From an uncultured Alphaproteobacteria bacterium (lineage in GTDB: Bacteria > Pseudomonadota > Alphaproteobacteria > Caulobacterales > Parvularculaceae), in assembly GCA_937895955.1 (NCBI GenBank), contig CALAZI010000095.1:1-16477 (forward strand): a stretch of DNA of 16,477 nt. The letters run 5' to 3'. Numbering within the stretch: the stretch's first letter is position 1; the number at the start of each line of letters is the position of its first letter. Of the stretch, positions 7,194-14,186 are shown piece by piece. The position numbers and the translations under genes were made by a program. The notes under the pieces are model-generated. The model ran no database searches. It was not told the DNA's origin and saw only the letters and a list, made by a program, of their open reading frames with translations.

Positions 7194-8039
7194 TTGCTCA
7201 TTCTGAAATGGATGTATGCGCCTGCCTTCCTTATCGGATTCAACGCTCTGGCGATTGTAACGATCACAGCTGGCTTGCCTCATTGGATGCTCGCCCCGCT
7301 ATTCCTCGCGGCATTATGGGTTTCTTTTTCACTGGAGCGGCGCATCCCATATCAGGATTCCTGGAACCTTCCTTTACGCGACCGTAAGCGCGACGCAGCG
7401 CATTTTGTGGTCAATGAAAGTGCGAATATCGCTGCTGTTCTCTATTTGCCGGCTGTCTCCGTATTAATCCCGTGGTCTGGAATTTGGCCGAAAGATCAGC
7501 CGATATGGCTGCAATTGCTGTTCGCTATCTTTGTCGCGGATTTCGGCATCACTCTCGCGCATTATTACAGCCACAAATGGGCGCTGCTCTGGCGTTTTCA
7601 CGCGGTTCATCACAGCGTCAAACGAATGTACGGCTTTAACGGCCTCATGAAGCATCCGCTCCATCAAGGCGTCGAAATGTTGGCTGGAACCGCGCCGCTT
7701 GTTGCAGCGGGTATTCCGCAGGACATCGCGTTTCTTCTCGCCTTTGCGATTGCAATCCAGCTATTATTGCAGCATTCCAACGTCGATATGCGGCTCGGTC
7801 CGCTCAGATATCTATTGGCGCTCGCGCCGGTTCATCGGTTTCATCACCTGAAAAACGCCGCGGAAGGCGATGTGAATTTCGGACTGTTTACAACAATTTG
7901 GGACCGGCTGCTCGGCACTGCGTATTATGATCGGAGCCGATCGTTTTCATCCGACGATTTGGGGATCGGAGACCAGCCGAATTATCCGACGGGTTATCTC
8001 TCCCAATTGATCAAACCGTTTCTCTCGCAGACGCGCTAA
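7194..8039 (+). CDS. Sterol desaturase / fatty acid hydroxylase superfamily protein
   Basis: Di-iron membrane oxygenase-type protein of 281 residues from TTG 7194. Such enzymes hydroxylate or desaturate lipids or carotenoids using O2 at the cytosolic membrane face. The histidine boxes are visible: HYYSH (123-127), HAVHH (136-140), a histidine in LQHSN (194) and HRFHH (214-218), matching the HX3H, HX2HH and HX2HH pattern. Membrane segments fall at about 11-47, 78-93, 105-122, 162-172 and 177-193. The C-terminal NFGLFTTIWDRLLGTAYYD (about 228-246) is the family's usual close. GGAGG at 5 nt supports the TTG start; ATG 7212 is the alternative. The gene is divergent from the methyltransferase and its end overlaps the convergent AraC gene by 29 bp. 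The exact substrate is unknown. Confidence 0.87.
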   Translation: MLILKWMYAPAFLIGFNALAIVTITAGLPHWMLAPLFLAALWVSFSLERRIPYQDSWNLPLRDRKRDAAHFVVNESANIAAVLYLPAVSVLIPWSGIWPKDQPIWLQLLFAIFVADFGITLAHYYSHKWALLWRFHAVHHSVKRMYGFNGLMKHPLHQGVEMLAGTAPLVAAGIPQDIAFLLAFAIAIQLLLQHSNVDMRLGPLRYLLALAPVHRFHHLKNAAEGDVNFGLFTTIWDRLLGTAYYDRSRSFSSDDLGIGDQPNYPTGYLSQLIKPFLSQTR

Positions 8040-8754
8040 GTGAGTTTGGGACAAAACCATCCTCCGTTATAATCTTGACCCCTCGTTTGATTGAGGATGG
8101 GGAAACGCCGAACATTGCTTTCATTGTCCGCGAAAAATGCGCGGAATCTGAAAATCCGGCAGAATGGGCCGCATCGGTCGCAGAAAGACCCTCGCTCATG
8201 CCGACCAGCGCCCGGCGCAATCGCCGCCAGAGCACATATTGTCTCAACGGCAAGCCGGTATCGCGACGAAATAGCTCAGCGAAGCGACTCTTTGACAATC
8301 CGCAACTCCGCCCAATTGAAGCAAGGCGAATTGAGGAATCGAGATCCCATTCAATCAAAGCCAAAGCGTTACGGATCCTGTCGTCAATCGGGCGACTTGT
8401 GGGCGCGACGTCGTTCGGAGATCGGTTGCACAACTCTTGGCAGAGCGCCATCGCCGCTCGGGATACTGTTTCAACCGGCTCTCGCTGGTCGCCAGTCGTC
8501 GCGGGTATCAGCGCAGGCTCAATATAAAAGATTTGCAACTGGTCTGATGTAGCGAGGAGTTGGTGACGTTTCCCCGACGGAACATAGATATATCGGGCCC
8601 TGATCGTTTCGCCTTCAAGTAGAACGGATGCGATGCGGTTGCTGCTGACCGTAATCAACTGGGCTGCGTAATGGGCGTGCGTGTCATTGTCGCCCGAGAC
8701 GCCGCTATAGCGCGCCCAACCGTCGCCGATTGTCAGCTCGCCGCTCCAGTTCAT
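8011..8754 (-). CDS. AraC-family transcriptional regulator
   Basis: DNA-binding regulator of 247 residues. The N-terminal half (1-110) has a short cupin-like pattern (THAHYAAQLITV near 25-36, VPSGKRHQL near 58-66) typical of ligand-sensing AraC domains. The C-terminal AraC domain has both helix-turn-helix units: SIRLASIGRSCGLSKSRFAELFRRDTG (split around 141-167) and SATDAAHSAGFSDSAHFSRTMKAMFGVSP (around 191-219), the second with the well-conserved family motif G-F-S-D-x-A-H-F-S-R. The start ATG 8754 has no clear ribosome site. Its 3' end overlaps the convergent hydroxylase gene by 29 bp. By location it could regulate that gene, the cytochrome genes on its other side, or itself; nothing in the sequence decides. 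Confidence 0.9.
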   Translation of the reverse strand: MNWSGELTIGDGWARYSGVSGDNDTHAHYAAQLITVSSNRIASVLLEGETIRARYIYVPSGKRHQLLATSDQLQIFYIEPALIPATTGDQREPVETVSRAAMALCQELCNRSPNDVAPTSRPIDDRIRNALALIEWDLDSSIRLASIGRSCGLSKSRFAELFRRDTGLPLRQYVLWRRLRRALVGMSEGLSATDAAHSAGFSDSAHFSRTMKAMFGVSPSSIKRGVKIITEDGFVPNSLSASARETV

Positions 8755-8869
8755 ATGTTTAATTGCGGAGTACCGATCATCAAAAAGGAATGAAAAGGTA
8801 GATATGCCTGTGGATAAATACCGGGAAGGCTCAGCTCAGGGAAGCGGGGTTGGCAACAATCGGTTCGGC

Positions 8870-8906
8870 GGCCCGCAGAGCGGGAGGGGCGCCGCGTTTG
8901 CGGGCC
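8870..8906. terminator. GC-rich stem-loop after the dihaem cytochrome gene
   Basis: GGCCCGCA (8870-8877) pairs exactly with TGCGGGCC (8899-8906) around a 21-nt GC-rich loop; CGGT (8861-8864) and ACCG (8911-8914 or nearby) can extend it. It starts 16 bp past the stop codon of the cytochrome gene on the minus strand. No T-run follows, so it is a possible stop or mRNA 3'-end protector rather than a classical terminator. Confidence 0.4.
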
Positions 8907-8921
8907 ACCGACCGGCGCCGA

Positions 8922-9581
8922 CTATTTCGGCCGCTTTTCAAATTCCTTGCGCATATAGGCTAGAACATCGGCCATGTCCTGGTCGGTGAGTTCTGGATTT
9001 CCGCCCATCGGCGGCATCGCCATCAAAGAACCCTCGCTTTGAAAACCCTCGATCATACTGACCAAGAGCACGTCATCCGGCTTCGCCAGCCTTCCGTTCT
9101 TGACTGTGAAATCGGGCACCCCGTCAATGACCCCTTTACCATCGACGCCGTGGCAAGCGAAGCAGGTTTGCGAATAGACTTCTTTGCCGCGCGGGCTGTC
9201 GCCAGGTCGAAGTCCGGCGAACGAAGATTGAGAAACTTCTTTTGACGTCGATCCTGATGTTTGCGCGCTTGAGGTGACACTCGACATCAAAAACAGTTTG
9301 ATGTCGTCTGCGACCGGGCCGGGCAGATTGGCCCTGACGCGCATGTGCTGAACCGACACGTCCCACAATTCTGCGTTGAGTTCGCTCGGCGACCTAAGAT
9401 TATGACATCGGCCGCAAGCATTCGCCCATGCCTTGGCGCCGCGCGCGACGGCCGCCGCATCGGAACCTGAGGCTGCCGCCGCCGAGCCCGAATCAGGCTG
9501 GCTCTGCGCGATCGCCTGTCCAAATATGATGGCGCTCCCCAAAAAAGCACCGCCCGCCAGGATGAGAAATGATTTGTTCAT
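8922..9581 (-). CDS. Periplasmic dihaem cytochrome c
   Basis: Electron carrier with two covalent haems, 219 residues from ATG 9581. The start is chosen because a signal peptide follows at once (MNKSFLIL... to AIAQ, 1-26) and GGAAAGG lies about 8 nt upstream; an open extension to 9653 has no such features. Haem 1: Cys56-x-x-Cys59-His60 (ACGRCHNL), followed by an unusual VQHMRVRANLPG segment whose Met80 could be the sixth ligand. Haem 2: Cys140-x-x-Cys143-His144 (CFACHGVDGKG), with Met189 or Met192 in MAMPPMGG as ligand candidate, a normal class I cytochrome arrangement. A Ser/Thr-rich linker (about 100-122) joins the domains. It begins 16 bp after the porin gene and is probably co-transcribed with it. 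The redox partner is unknown. Confidence 0.9.
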   Translation of the reverse strand: MNKSFLILAGGAFLGSAIIFGQAIAQSQPDSGSAAAASGSDAAAVARGAKAWANACGRCHNLRSPSELNAELWDVSVQHMRVRANLPGPVADDIKLFLMSSVTSSAQTSGSTSKEVSQSSFAGLRPGDSPRGKEVYSQTCFACHGVDGKGVIDGVPDFTVKNGRLAKPDDVLLVSMIEGFQSEGSLMAMPPMGGNPELTDQDMADVLAYMRKEFEKRPK

Positions 9582-9597
9582 GACGAATGCCTTTCCA

Positions 9598-11157
9598 CTA
9601 GAAGCCGTATGCGAATTGGAGGAGGAATCGGGTTTCCGAAGACATCGGATCATCTGCCTCGCGAGCCGTGAAGTCGCGCAATTCCAAGACGCCTCGCGTC
9701 ACGATTGACGGCGCCAGCCAATAATTCAGCCCGATGCTGAGACGCTTTTCGGCCGCCTCTTCCGCCAGCTCATCGAGGCCCGTCACTTTGTATTCCCCAT
9801 ATCTGACGGCGGGCTCAAATCGTTGCAGGATCTTATTGTCAGTAAGGCCGGACAGACTGTAGGCGATTTGCCCATACCAGGTCTCGAGCTTCAGTTTGGG
9901 AAGCGCTTCGACCATATCAGTCTCATCCGAAAGCGTGTTTATCGGATCTCGTGTTGAGTTGAGATATTCGGCCCGAACATCCCAAGGGCCGCGCGTATAC
10001 GCGGCATCCGCTCCCCAAAGCGTAACGTCGGCGTCGCTCGGATCCAGTCCGCTCATTTCGGCCGGCATCGCCATTCCCGATACTTTTCCGGTTAGGAAAG
10101 AACCGCCAACCTCAATATAAGGCAGCGGGAGAATGCCAATGCGACCGCTTATCGCCTTGTTGGAATTGTCGTCTCCGCCCGTTCCTTCAAAAACGACGCC
10201 GCCCTCATGGCCGAGGCGCGGCCCGTTGCCGACAGCGACAGCATATGTTGCTATCGCCTGCCCGATAGAAAAGCCGCCGCGAAGCATGGCGCCGACTTCG
10301 GACGTGGGTTGGACGCCGTCATGACCGAAGCCCGGCGGCGGATTGGCCATCCGGTTTATCCAAGTCGGATGCAGCCGTTCCTGAAACTGGCCGACAGGAC
10401 TTAAGAATTGGCCGACGACGAGGACCGCGTTGTCATGAAGGAAAATATCGGCCTGCGCATATTCAAGCTCGAATTCGGTTTCCCCTTCGCCGTCGACGAA
10501 AATTTCCGCCTCCGCCTCGATCAACACGAGATCCTTGTACTGGAAGTGAAACGCTGGATTGAATCTCGCGGCGCTGAAATCAGCTGTTGTCTGACCGTCA
10601 AAGTCGCTCACCACAAAGGTGGCGTCCGCATAACCAGCGAGATGCCATTTCGTGTCAGACGATCCGCCGATGCGCTGGTAGGGAACGCCGCCCATCGGAA
10701 GGGTCTCTGCATTGGAACTGACAGCGTTGACGGGCTGAACGCCGCCCTTGGCTGTCTCAACCAGCGCCGCCGCCGCTTCGGGATTGCCGGACTCCTGTGC
10801 CGTCGTCGCTGTTCCATTGGGAAGCGTTCCCTCCTGGCAATCGAATCCGGCCTTGGCGAGACGCGCGGTCAGCTCCGCCGCCTTCTGTGTGCAGAACTCG
10901 ACGGAGCTCGAAGACCGCCAGAGTATCTGGTCAGGAACATTTTCATCAGGCTTGCGATAGATGACCTCGCAGGCTTCGCCTTGAGATCCGGGCGCTGCGA
11001 CCTCGACGCTCCGGTCGACATTCCATGCGGAACATATTTGACCTGATTGCGCGGTCGCTTCGGAGGCGAAAACCCCCAGAAACACCGCTGAACTCAGAAA
11101 CAGTGACTGACGAAATCGATTGCGTATCTCCGCGCTTGAATGAAATGACCGACGCAT
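9598..11157 (-). CDS. Outer-membrane porin (OprO/P-like) with N-terminal four-cysteine domain
   Basis: Predicted outer-membrane beta-barrel of 519 residues. ATG 11157 is chosen because AAGGGGGG lies just upstream and a signal peptide follows (residues 1-37, ending in ATAQ); the frame is open further upstream but without protein character. Residues 38-110 form a small domain with Cys42, Cys63, Cys89 and Cys107, containing CEVIYRKP, ILWRSSSSVEFC and ARLAKAGFDC. A linker rich in Ala and Gly follows, then the barrel from about 175 with alternating strands such as WHLAGYADATFVVSDF and LVLIEAEAEIFVDG. The chain ends in FLLQFAYGF, with the terminal phenylalanine typical of barrel assembly. The barrel resembles phosphate-selective porin O/P-type proteins; solute specificity is not readable. 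The dihaem cytochrome gene follows 16 bp downstream. Confidence 0.82.
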   Translation of the reverse strand: MRRSFHSSAEIRNRFRQSLFLSSAVFLGVFASEATAQSGQICSAWNVDRSVEVAAPGSQGEACEVIYRKPDENVPDQILWRSSSSVEFCTQKAAELTARLAKAGFDCQEGTLPNGTATTAQESGNPEAAAALVETAKGGVQPVNAVSSNAETLPMGGVPYQRIGGSSDTKWHLAGYADATFVVSDFDGQTTADFSAARFNPAFHFQYKDLVLIEAEAEIFVDGEGETEFELEYAQADIFLHDNAVLVVGQFLSPVGQFQERLHPTWINRMANPPPGFGHDGVQPTSEVGAMLRGGFSIGQAIATYAVAVGNGPRLGHEGGVVFEGTGGDDNSNKAISGRIGILPLPYIEVGGSFLTGKVSGMAMPAEMSGLDPSDADVTLWGADAAYTRGPWDVRAEYLNSTRDPINTLSDETDMVEALPKLKLETWYGQIAYSLSGLTDNKILQRFEPAVRYGEYKVTGLDELAEEAAEKRLSIGLNYWLAPSIVTRGVLELRDFTAREADDPMSSETRFLLQFAYGF

Positions 11158-11277
11158 GTCGCCCCCCTTTTCTTTTGGGGCCGCGGGTGAGGAACTGAAT
11201 TTTCCGCCCTCGGCATTCGGGCTTACGCCGCGCATTGCCCGATCCCTCAGAATTGAACTGCGACAAAATGGGCGGCC

Positions 11278-11315
11278 CAACACTCGGATCACCATGGTTA
11301 GGTGGTTGAGCGTTG
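11278..11315. promoter_or_regulatory. Interrupted inverted repeat in the porin/cytochrome divergent spacer
   Basis: CAAC-a-CTC...CACC on the left mirrors GGTG...GAG-c-GTTG on the right, centred on ATGGTTA. It lies about 115 bp from the cytochrome start and 120 bp from the porin start, a sensible place for an operator shared by both genes. The match is imperfect and no regulator can be named. Confidence 0.35.
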
Positions 11316-11428
11316 AAGTTTGCTGCGGGAATCCCGGAAAGCAGGCGAGGGAGATGCGGCTCTCGCGCGTAAAGCGCGGCCAGAGGCGGCCCTTCATTGG
11401 CCGTGCCATAGTTTGAAGGAGAGATTGG

Positions 11429-11917
11429 GTGTTCAACAAGAAAAAGGCGGCGGCGTTTGTCGGATTCGCCCTATTGGCGCTCAGCGTCGAGGCTCTCGCG
11501 GAAAATCAGGCCGCCCCTGAAGCGGAGGCCGCTAAGACCGCCGAAATCAGGAAAGCGCTCGCGGATCCGAGCCTCGTTGAGGCAGGCAAGAAGTCGTTTA
11601 TAAAATGCCAGGCGTGTCATATGGTCGGCGACAACGCGCAGCGTCGCGTCGGACCGCCGCTGAACGGCATCGTCGGGCACGCCGCCGGAGCCGCCGACGG
11701 GTTTCCTTATTCGCCGGGGATGCGCAAGGCGAACGGCGAGGGACTCTTTTGGACCGTCGAAAAGCTGGACGGATTTCTGAAAACGCCGCGCGAGATTGTT
11801 CCGGGGACCATCATGGCGTTTCCGGGCGTTCCTTCAGATGAAGAGCGCAAGGCGATAATCGCCTATCTCGCGTCCTATCAGCCGGACGGATCGATCTCGA
11901 CAGAACCGCCGAAATAA
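11429..11917 (+). CDS. Monohaem class I cytochrome c (c2/c550-like)
   Basis: Periplasmic one-electron carrier of 162 residues. The start is GTG 11429, supported by AAGGAGAG ending about 6 nt upstream. A signal peptide covers about residues 1-24 (KKKAAAFVGFALLALSVEALA). The haem site is Cys60-x-x-Cys63-His64 (KCQACHMVG). The following RRVGPPLNGIVG, GFPYSPGMRKA and WTVEKLDGFLKTP are standard cytochrome c2 wording, and the sixth ligand is Met129 in VPGTIMAFPG. A 30-residue charged, Ala-rich lead precedes the haem domain and a short Ser/Pro/Thr tail follows. It is divergent from the porin-dihaem cytochrome operon, sharing a 271-bp spacer, and convergent with the ABC operon 14 bp beyond its stop. 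It may pass electrons to or from the dihaem protein; that is inference. Confidence 0.92.
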   Translation: MFNKKKAAAFVGFALLALSVEALAENQAAPEAEAAKTAEIRKALADPSLVEAGKKSFIKCQACHMVGDNAQRRVGPPLNGIVGHAAGAADGFPYSPGMRKANGEGLFWTVEKLDGFLKTPREIVPGTIMAFPGVPSDEERKAIIAYLASYQPDGSISTEPPK

Positions 11918-11922
11918 CGGCG
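11907..11922. terminator. Short stem-loop across the cytochrome c stop codon
   Basis: CGCCG (11907-11911) pairs with CGGCG (11918-11922) around AAATAA, which includes the stop codon. It lies between two convergent genes only 14 bp apart and could serve either strand. The stem is only five pairs and no clean T-run follows. Confidence 0.25.
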
Positions 11923-11931
11923 AAACCGCGA

Positions 11932-13038
11932 TCAACCGATTTTCTTTCGAAACAACCAAGCGCCGCCCGCCAGCGTGAAGACGGCGATAACCGCCATCGG
12001 CCAAACATGAGCCCAGATATAAGACGCTGGCGCATCTTTCAGAAACACGCCTTTGCAAATCATGATGAAATGCATGATCGGGTCGGTTTCAGCGAACCAT
12101 TGAAGCCAATGCGGCATGTTCTCCACGGGCGTCGCATAGCCTGACAGCAACACGGCAGGCATCATGTAGAAAAAAAGCCCGATCACGGCCTGCTGCTGGG
12201 TCGCCGCCAGCGACGAAATGAACAGGCCGATGCCGACGATCGAAATGAGAAATACGGTTGTCCCGCCGATCAGCAGCGGCAAAGACCCGCGAAACGGAAC
12301 GCCGAGCGCAATCCAGGCCACTGCGAGCATCGCAGCCGCGCTCGCGAGCCCAATGAGAACGGCCGGAACCGTCTTGCCGATCATTATCTCGATGGGGTGA
12401 AGAGGCGACACCAAGAGCTGTTCGAATGTGCCGAGCTCACGTTCGCGCGCGACCGAAAGCGTCGAGACCATAAACCCGACCACCGCGGTGAGCACCGCGA
12501 ACAGCGCCGGCGCCGCATACCAGAGCGGTCTGAAATTCGGGTTGAACCAAGCCCGAGACACGACGTCCGATATAATCGGCGCAGACTGCCGCCGCGCCAG
12601 CTCCAGATTATATCCGTAAATGATCTCCGTCGCGTAACCCTGAACGATTTGCGCGGTATTGGACCGCCGGCCGTCAAGAATCAGTTGAACGTCAGCCTGC
12701 CTTCCGGCGGCGAGGTTTCTGGTAAAATCCTCTCCGAAATGGACGCCCAAGACCGCCCTTCGAGCGTTGATCGCGCGATCGATATCAGCCATCGTGTCAA
12801 CGATGTCGACCGTCGAAAAAATCGGCGAACCCTCAAACCGCGAAATCAACTCGCGCGCTTCGACCCCCGCATCCTGATTGACGACGGCAACCGGAATGTC
12901 TTTCACTTCTTGAGTGATGGCGAATGCATAGACGATGAGCAGCAGCGGGGGCGAAAATAAAACGACCCAACGTGTCTGCCGGTCGCGCACGCTGGCGAGA
13001 AGCTCCTTCACGATCAGCGATCGAATGCGCCGCCACAT
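11932..13038 (-). CDS. ABC-2 type transporter permease (YbhR-like)
   Basis: Inner-membrane permease of 368 residues, last gene of the exporter operon. The plan is that of the YbhS/YbhR/YhhJ group: an amphipathic start (MWRRIRSLIVKELLASVRD), TM1 at about 25-42, a large periplasmic domain at about 45-170, then five membrane segments from about 175 to 365. The coupling region RERELGTFEQLLVSPLHPIEIMIGK (starting at residue 198, in two halves) contacts the ATPase in this family. ATG 13038 lies 2 nt after the stop of the preceding permease gene. GTG 13044, which overlaps that stop as GTGA with AAGG 5 nt before it, is an equally good start and adds two residues. The likely partner is the preceding permease as a heterodimer. 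The substrate (drugs, cations or others in known relatives) is unknown. Confidence 0.88.
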   Translation of the reverse strand: MWRRIRSLIVKELLASVRDRQTRWVVLFSPPLLLIVYAFAITQEVKDIPVAVVNQDAGVEARELISRFEGSPIFSTVDIVDTMADIDRAINARRAVLGVHFGEDFTRNLAAGRQADVQLILDGRRSNTAQIVQGYATEIIYGYNLELARRQSAPIISDVVSRAWFNPNFRPLWYAAPALFAVLTAVVGFMVSTLSVARERELGTFEQLLVSPLHPIEIMIGKTVPAVLIGLASAAAMLAVAWIALGVPFRGSLPLLIGGTTVFLISIVGIGLFISSLAATQQQAVIGLFFYMMPAVLLSGYATPVENMPHWLQWFAETDPIMHFIMICKGVFLKDAPASYIWAHVWPMAVIAVFTLAGGAWLFRKKIG

Positions 13039-13040
13039 TT

Positions 13041-14186
13041 TCACGCCAGCCTTTTCTTCGTCGCAAGCGCCGTGAGCGCCATGAATGCGACCGCCGTCGC
13101 TGCAAGACCGATCGAATCTGCGATGATTACAGGAGCGACGTCGCCGGCGAGAAACAGGGATTGAAGCGAAGAGACGTAATAGCGGGCTGGAACAGTGAGA
13201 CTTAGCCATTGCAACGGCGCAGGCATGCTGTCGATTTCAAAGACGAAGTTTGAGAAATAGAACGCCGGAAGGAACGCTGTCATGATTGAGATTTGCGCGG
13301 CGACCAATTGATTGCGAGTGACCGTCGATATGAACAAGCCTTGTCCGAGCGCCGCGATCAGAAATATCGCGGATAGCGCCGCAAGAATCAGGAATGAGCC
13401 GCGGAAGGGTACGCCGAAGACGAAAACGGCGACGGCGACCGAAATCGCCATCGAGATGACTCCAAGGATAAAATAGGGGGCGATTTTTCCGATCAGGAAT
13501 TCCGAGATGCTGATCGGAGTCGCCAAAAGCGCCTCCATCGTGCCGCGCTCCCATTCGCGCGCGACGACAAGCGCCGTCAACAGCGCGCCGATCAGCATGA
13601 GAATATTGGCGACGGATCCTGGAACGAGGTAATTGCGGCTGAGCACCTCGGGATTGAACCAAACCCTCGATTTGGTCTGAATATAGGAGGGCGCCAGTGA
13701 CTGTCCGCGGCTAATCGATTCTTGGGTGATCCAGTTCGCCCATAGCATTCGCACATAGGTGCGCACGAGTTCGGCGGTGTTCGGATCGGCGCCGTCGACA
13801 ATCACTTGGATAGGCGCGCTGTCGGCGCGGTAGGCGCGCGATGCGAAGTCGGCCGGCACGACGATGATCGCCTTCATGCGCGCAGAGACGAGGTCGCTTT
13901 CAAAATCGCGGCGATCGCGCCGTGTTTCAATCCGAAAGTAGGGGGAATTGGCGAGGGCGGCGGTGAAACTTCCGGATTCGGGACTCGGCTGTTCAACGAC
14001 CAGGCCGACATCGAAATGGCGCGGATCAAACGAAACTCCGTAGCCGAAGAGAAACAGCAATATGATCGGCAAAATGACGGCGACGAGAAGATTGCTGGGG
14101 TCGCGCATCACCTGCGCTGTTTCTTTGCGGATCAGTCCGCCGATCCGCATCAGGCGATTTGAAAATTCGAGGTCGCGTTCTCTCAC
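13041..14186 (-). CDS. ABC-2 type transporter permease (YbhS-like)
   Basis: Inner-membrane permease of 381 residues from GTG 14186. This start overlaps the ATPase stop codon as GTGA and has AGGAG 8 nt before it; ATG 14150 (369 residues) has no ribosome site. The plan matches its downstream neighbour: cytosolic lead with IRKETAQVMRDPSN, TM1 with VAVILPIILLFLFGYGVSF (about 36-54), a periplasmic domain to about 185, and five more membrane segments. The coupling stretch AREWERGTMEALLATP begins near residue 209. The two permeases share the plan but differ widely in sequence, which points to a heterodimer rather than recent duplication. The order adaptor, ATPase, permease, permease is that of E. 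coli ybhGFSR. Confidence 0.88.
   Translation of the reverse strand: MRERDLEFSNRLMRIGGLIRKETAQVMRDPSNLLVAVILPIILLFLFGYGVSFDPRHFDVGLVVEQPSPESGSFTAALANSPYFRIETRRDRRDFESDLVSARMKAIIVVPADFASRAYRADSAPIQVIVDGADPNTAELVRTYVRMLWANWITQESISRGQSLAPSYIQTKSRVWFNPEVLSRNYLVPGSVANILMLIGALLTALVVAREWERGTMEALLATPISISEFLIGKIAPYFILGVISMAISVAVAVFVFGVPFRGSFLILAALSAIFLIAALGQGLFISTVTRNQLVAAQISIMTAFLPAFYFSNFVFEIDSMPAPLQWLSLTVPARYYVSSLQSLFLAGDVAPVIIADSIGLAATAVAFMALTALATKKRLA

Noticed and set aside
8804..8989. Small plus-strand frame of 61 residues with AAAGG before its ATG
   Set aside because: It runs antisense into the 3' end of the dihaem cytochrome gene and its Gly/Ala/Pro/Arg-rich sequence looks like chance high-GC coding; kept only as a note.
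10408..11046. 212-residue open frame on the plus strand
   Set aside because: Lies wholly antisense to the porin gene, has no family character, and the porin frame has a signal peptide, barrel pattern and terminal Phe.
11932..13209. 425-residue version of the second permease
   Set aside because: The first 57 residues are Arg/Ser/Cys-rich and antisense-like read-through of the upstream permease gene; family-like sequence begins at MWRRIRSL.
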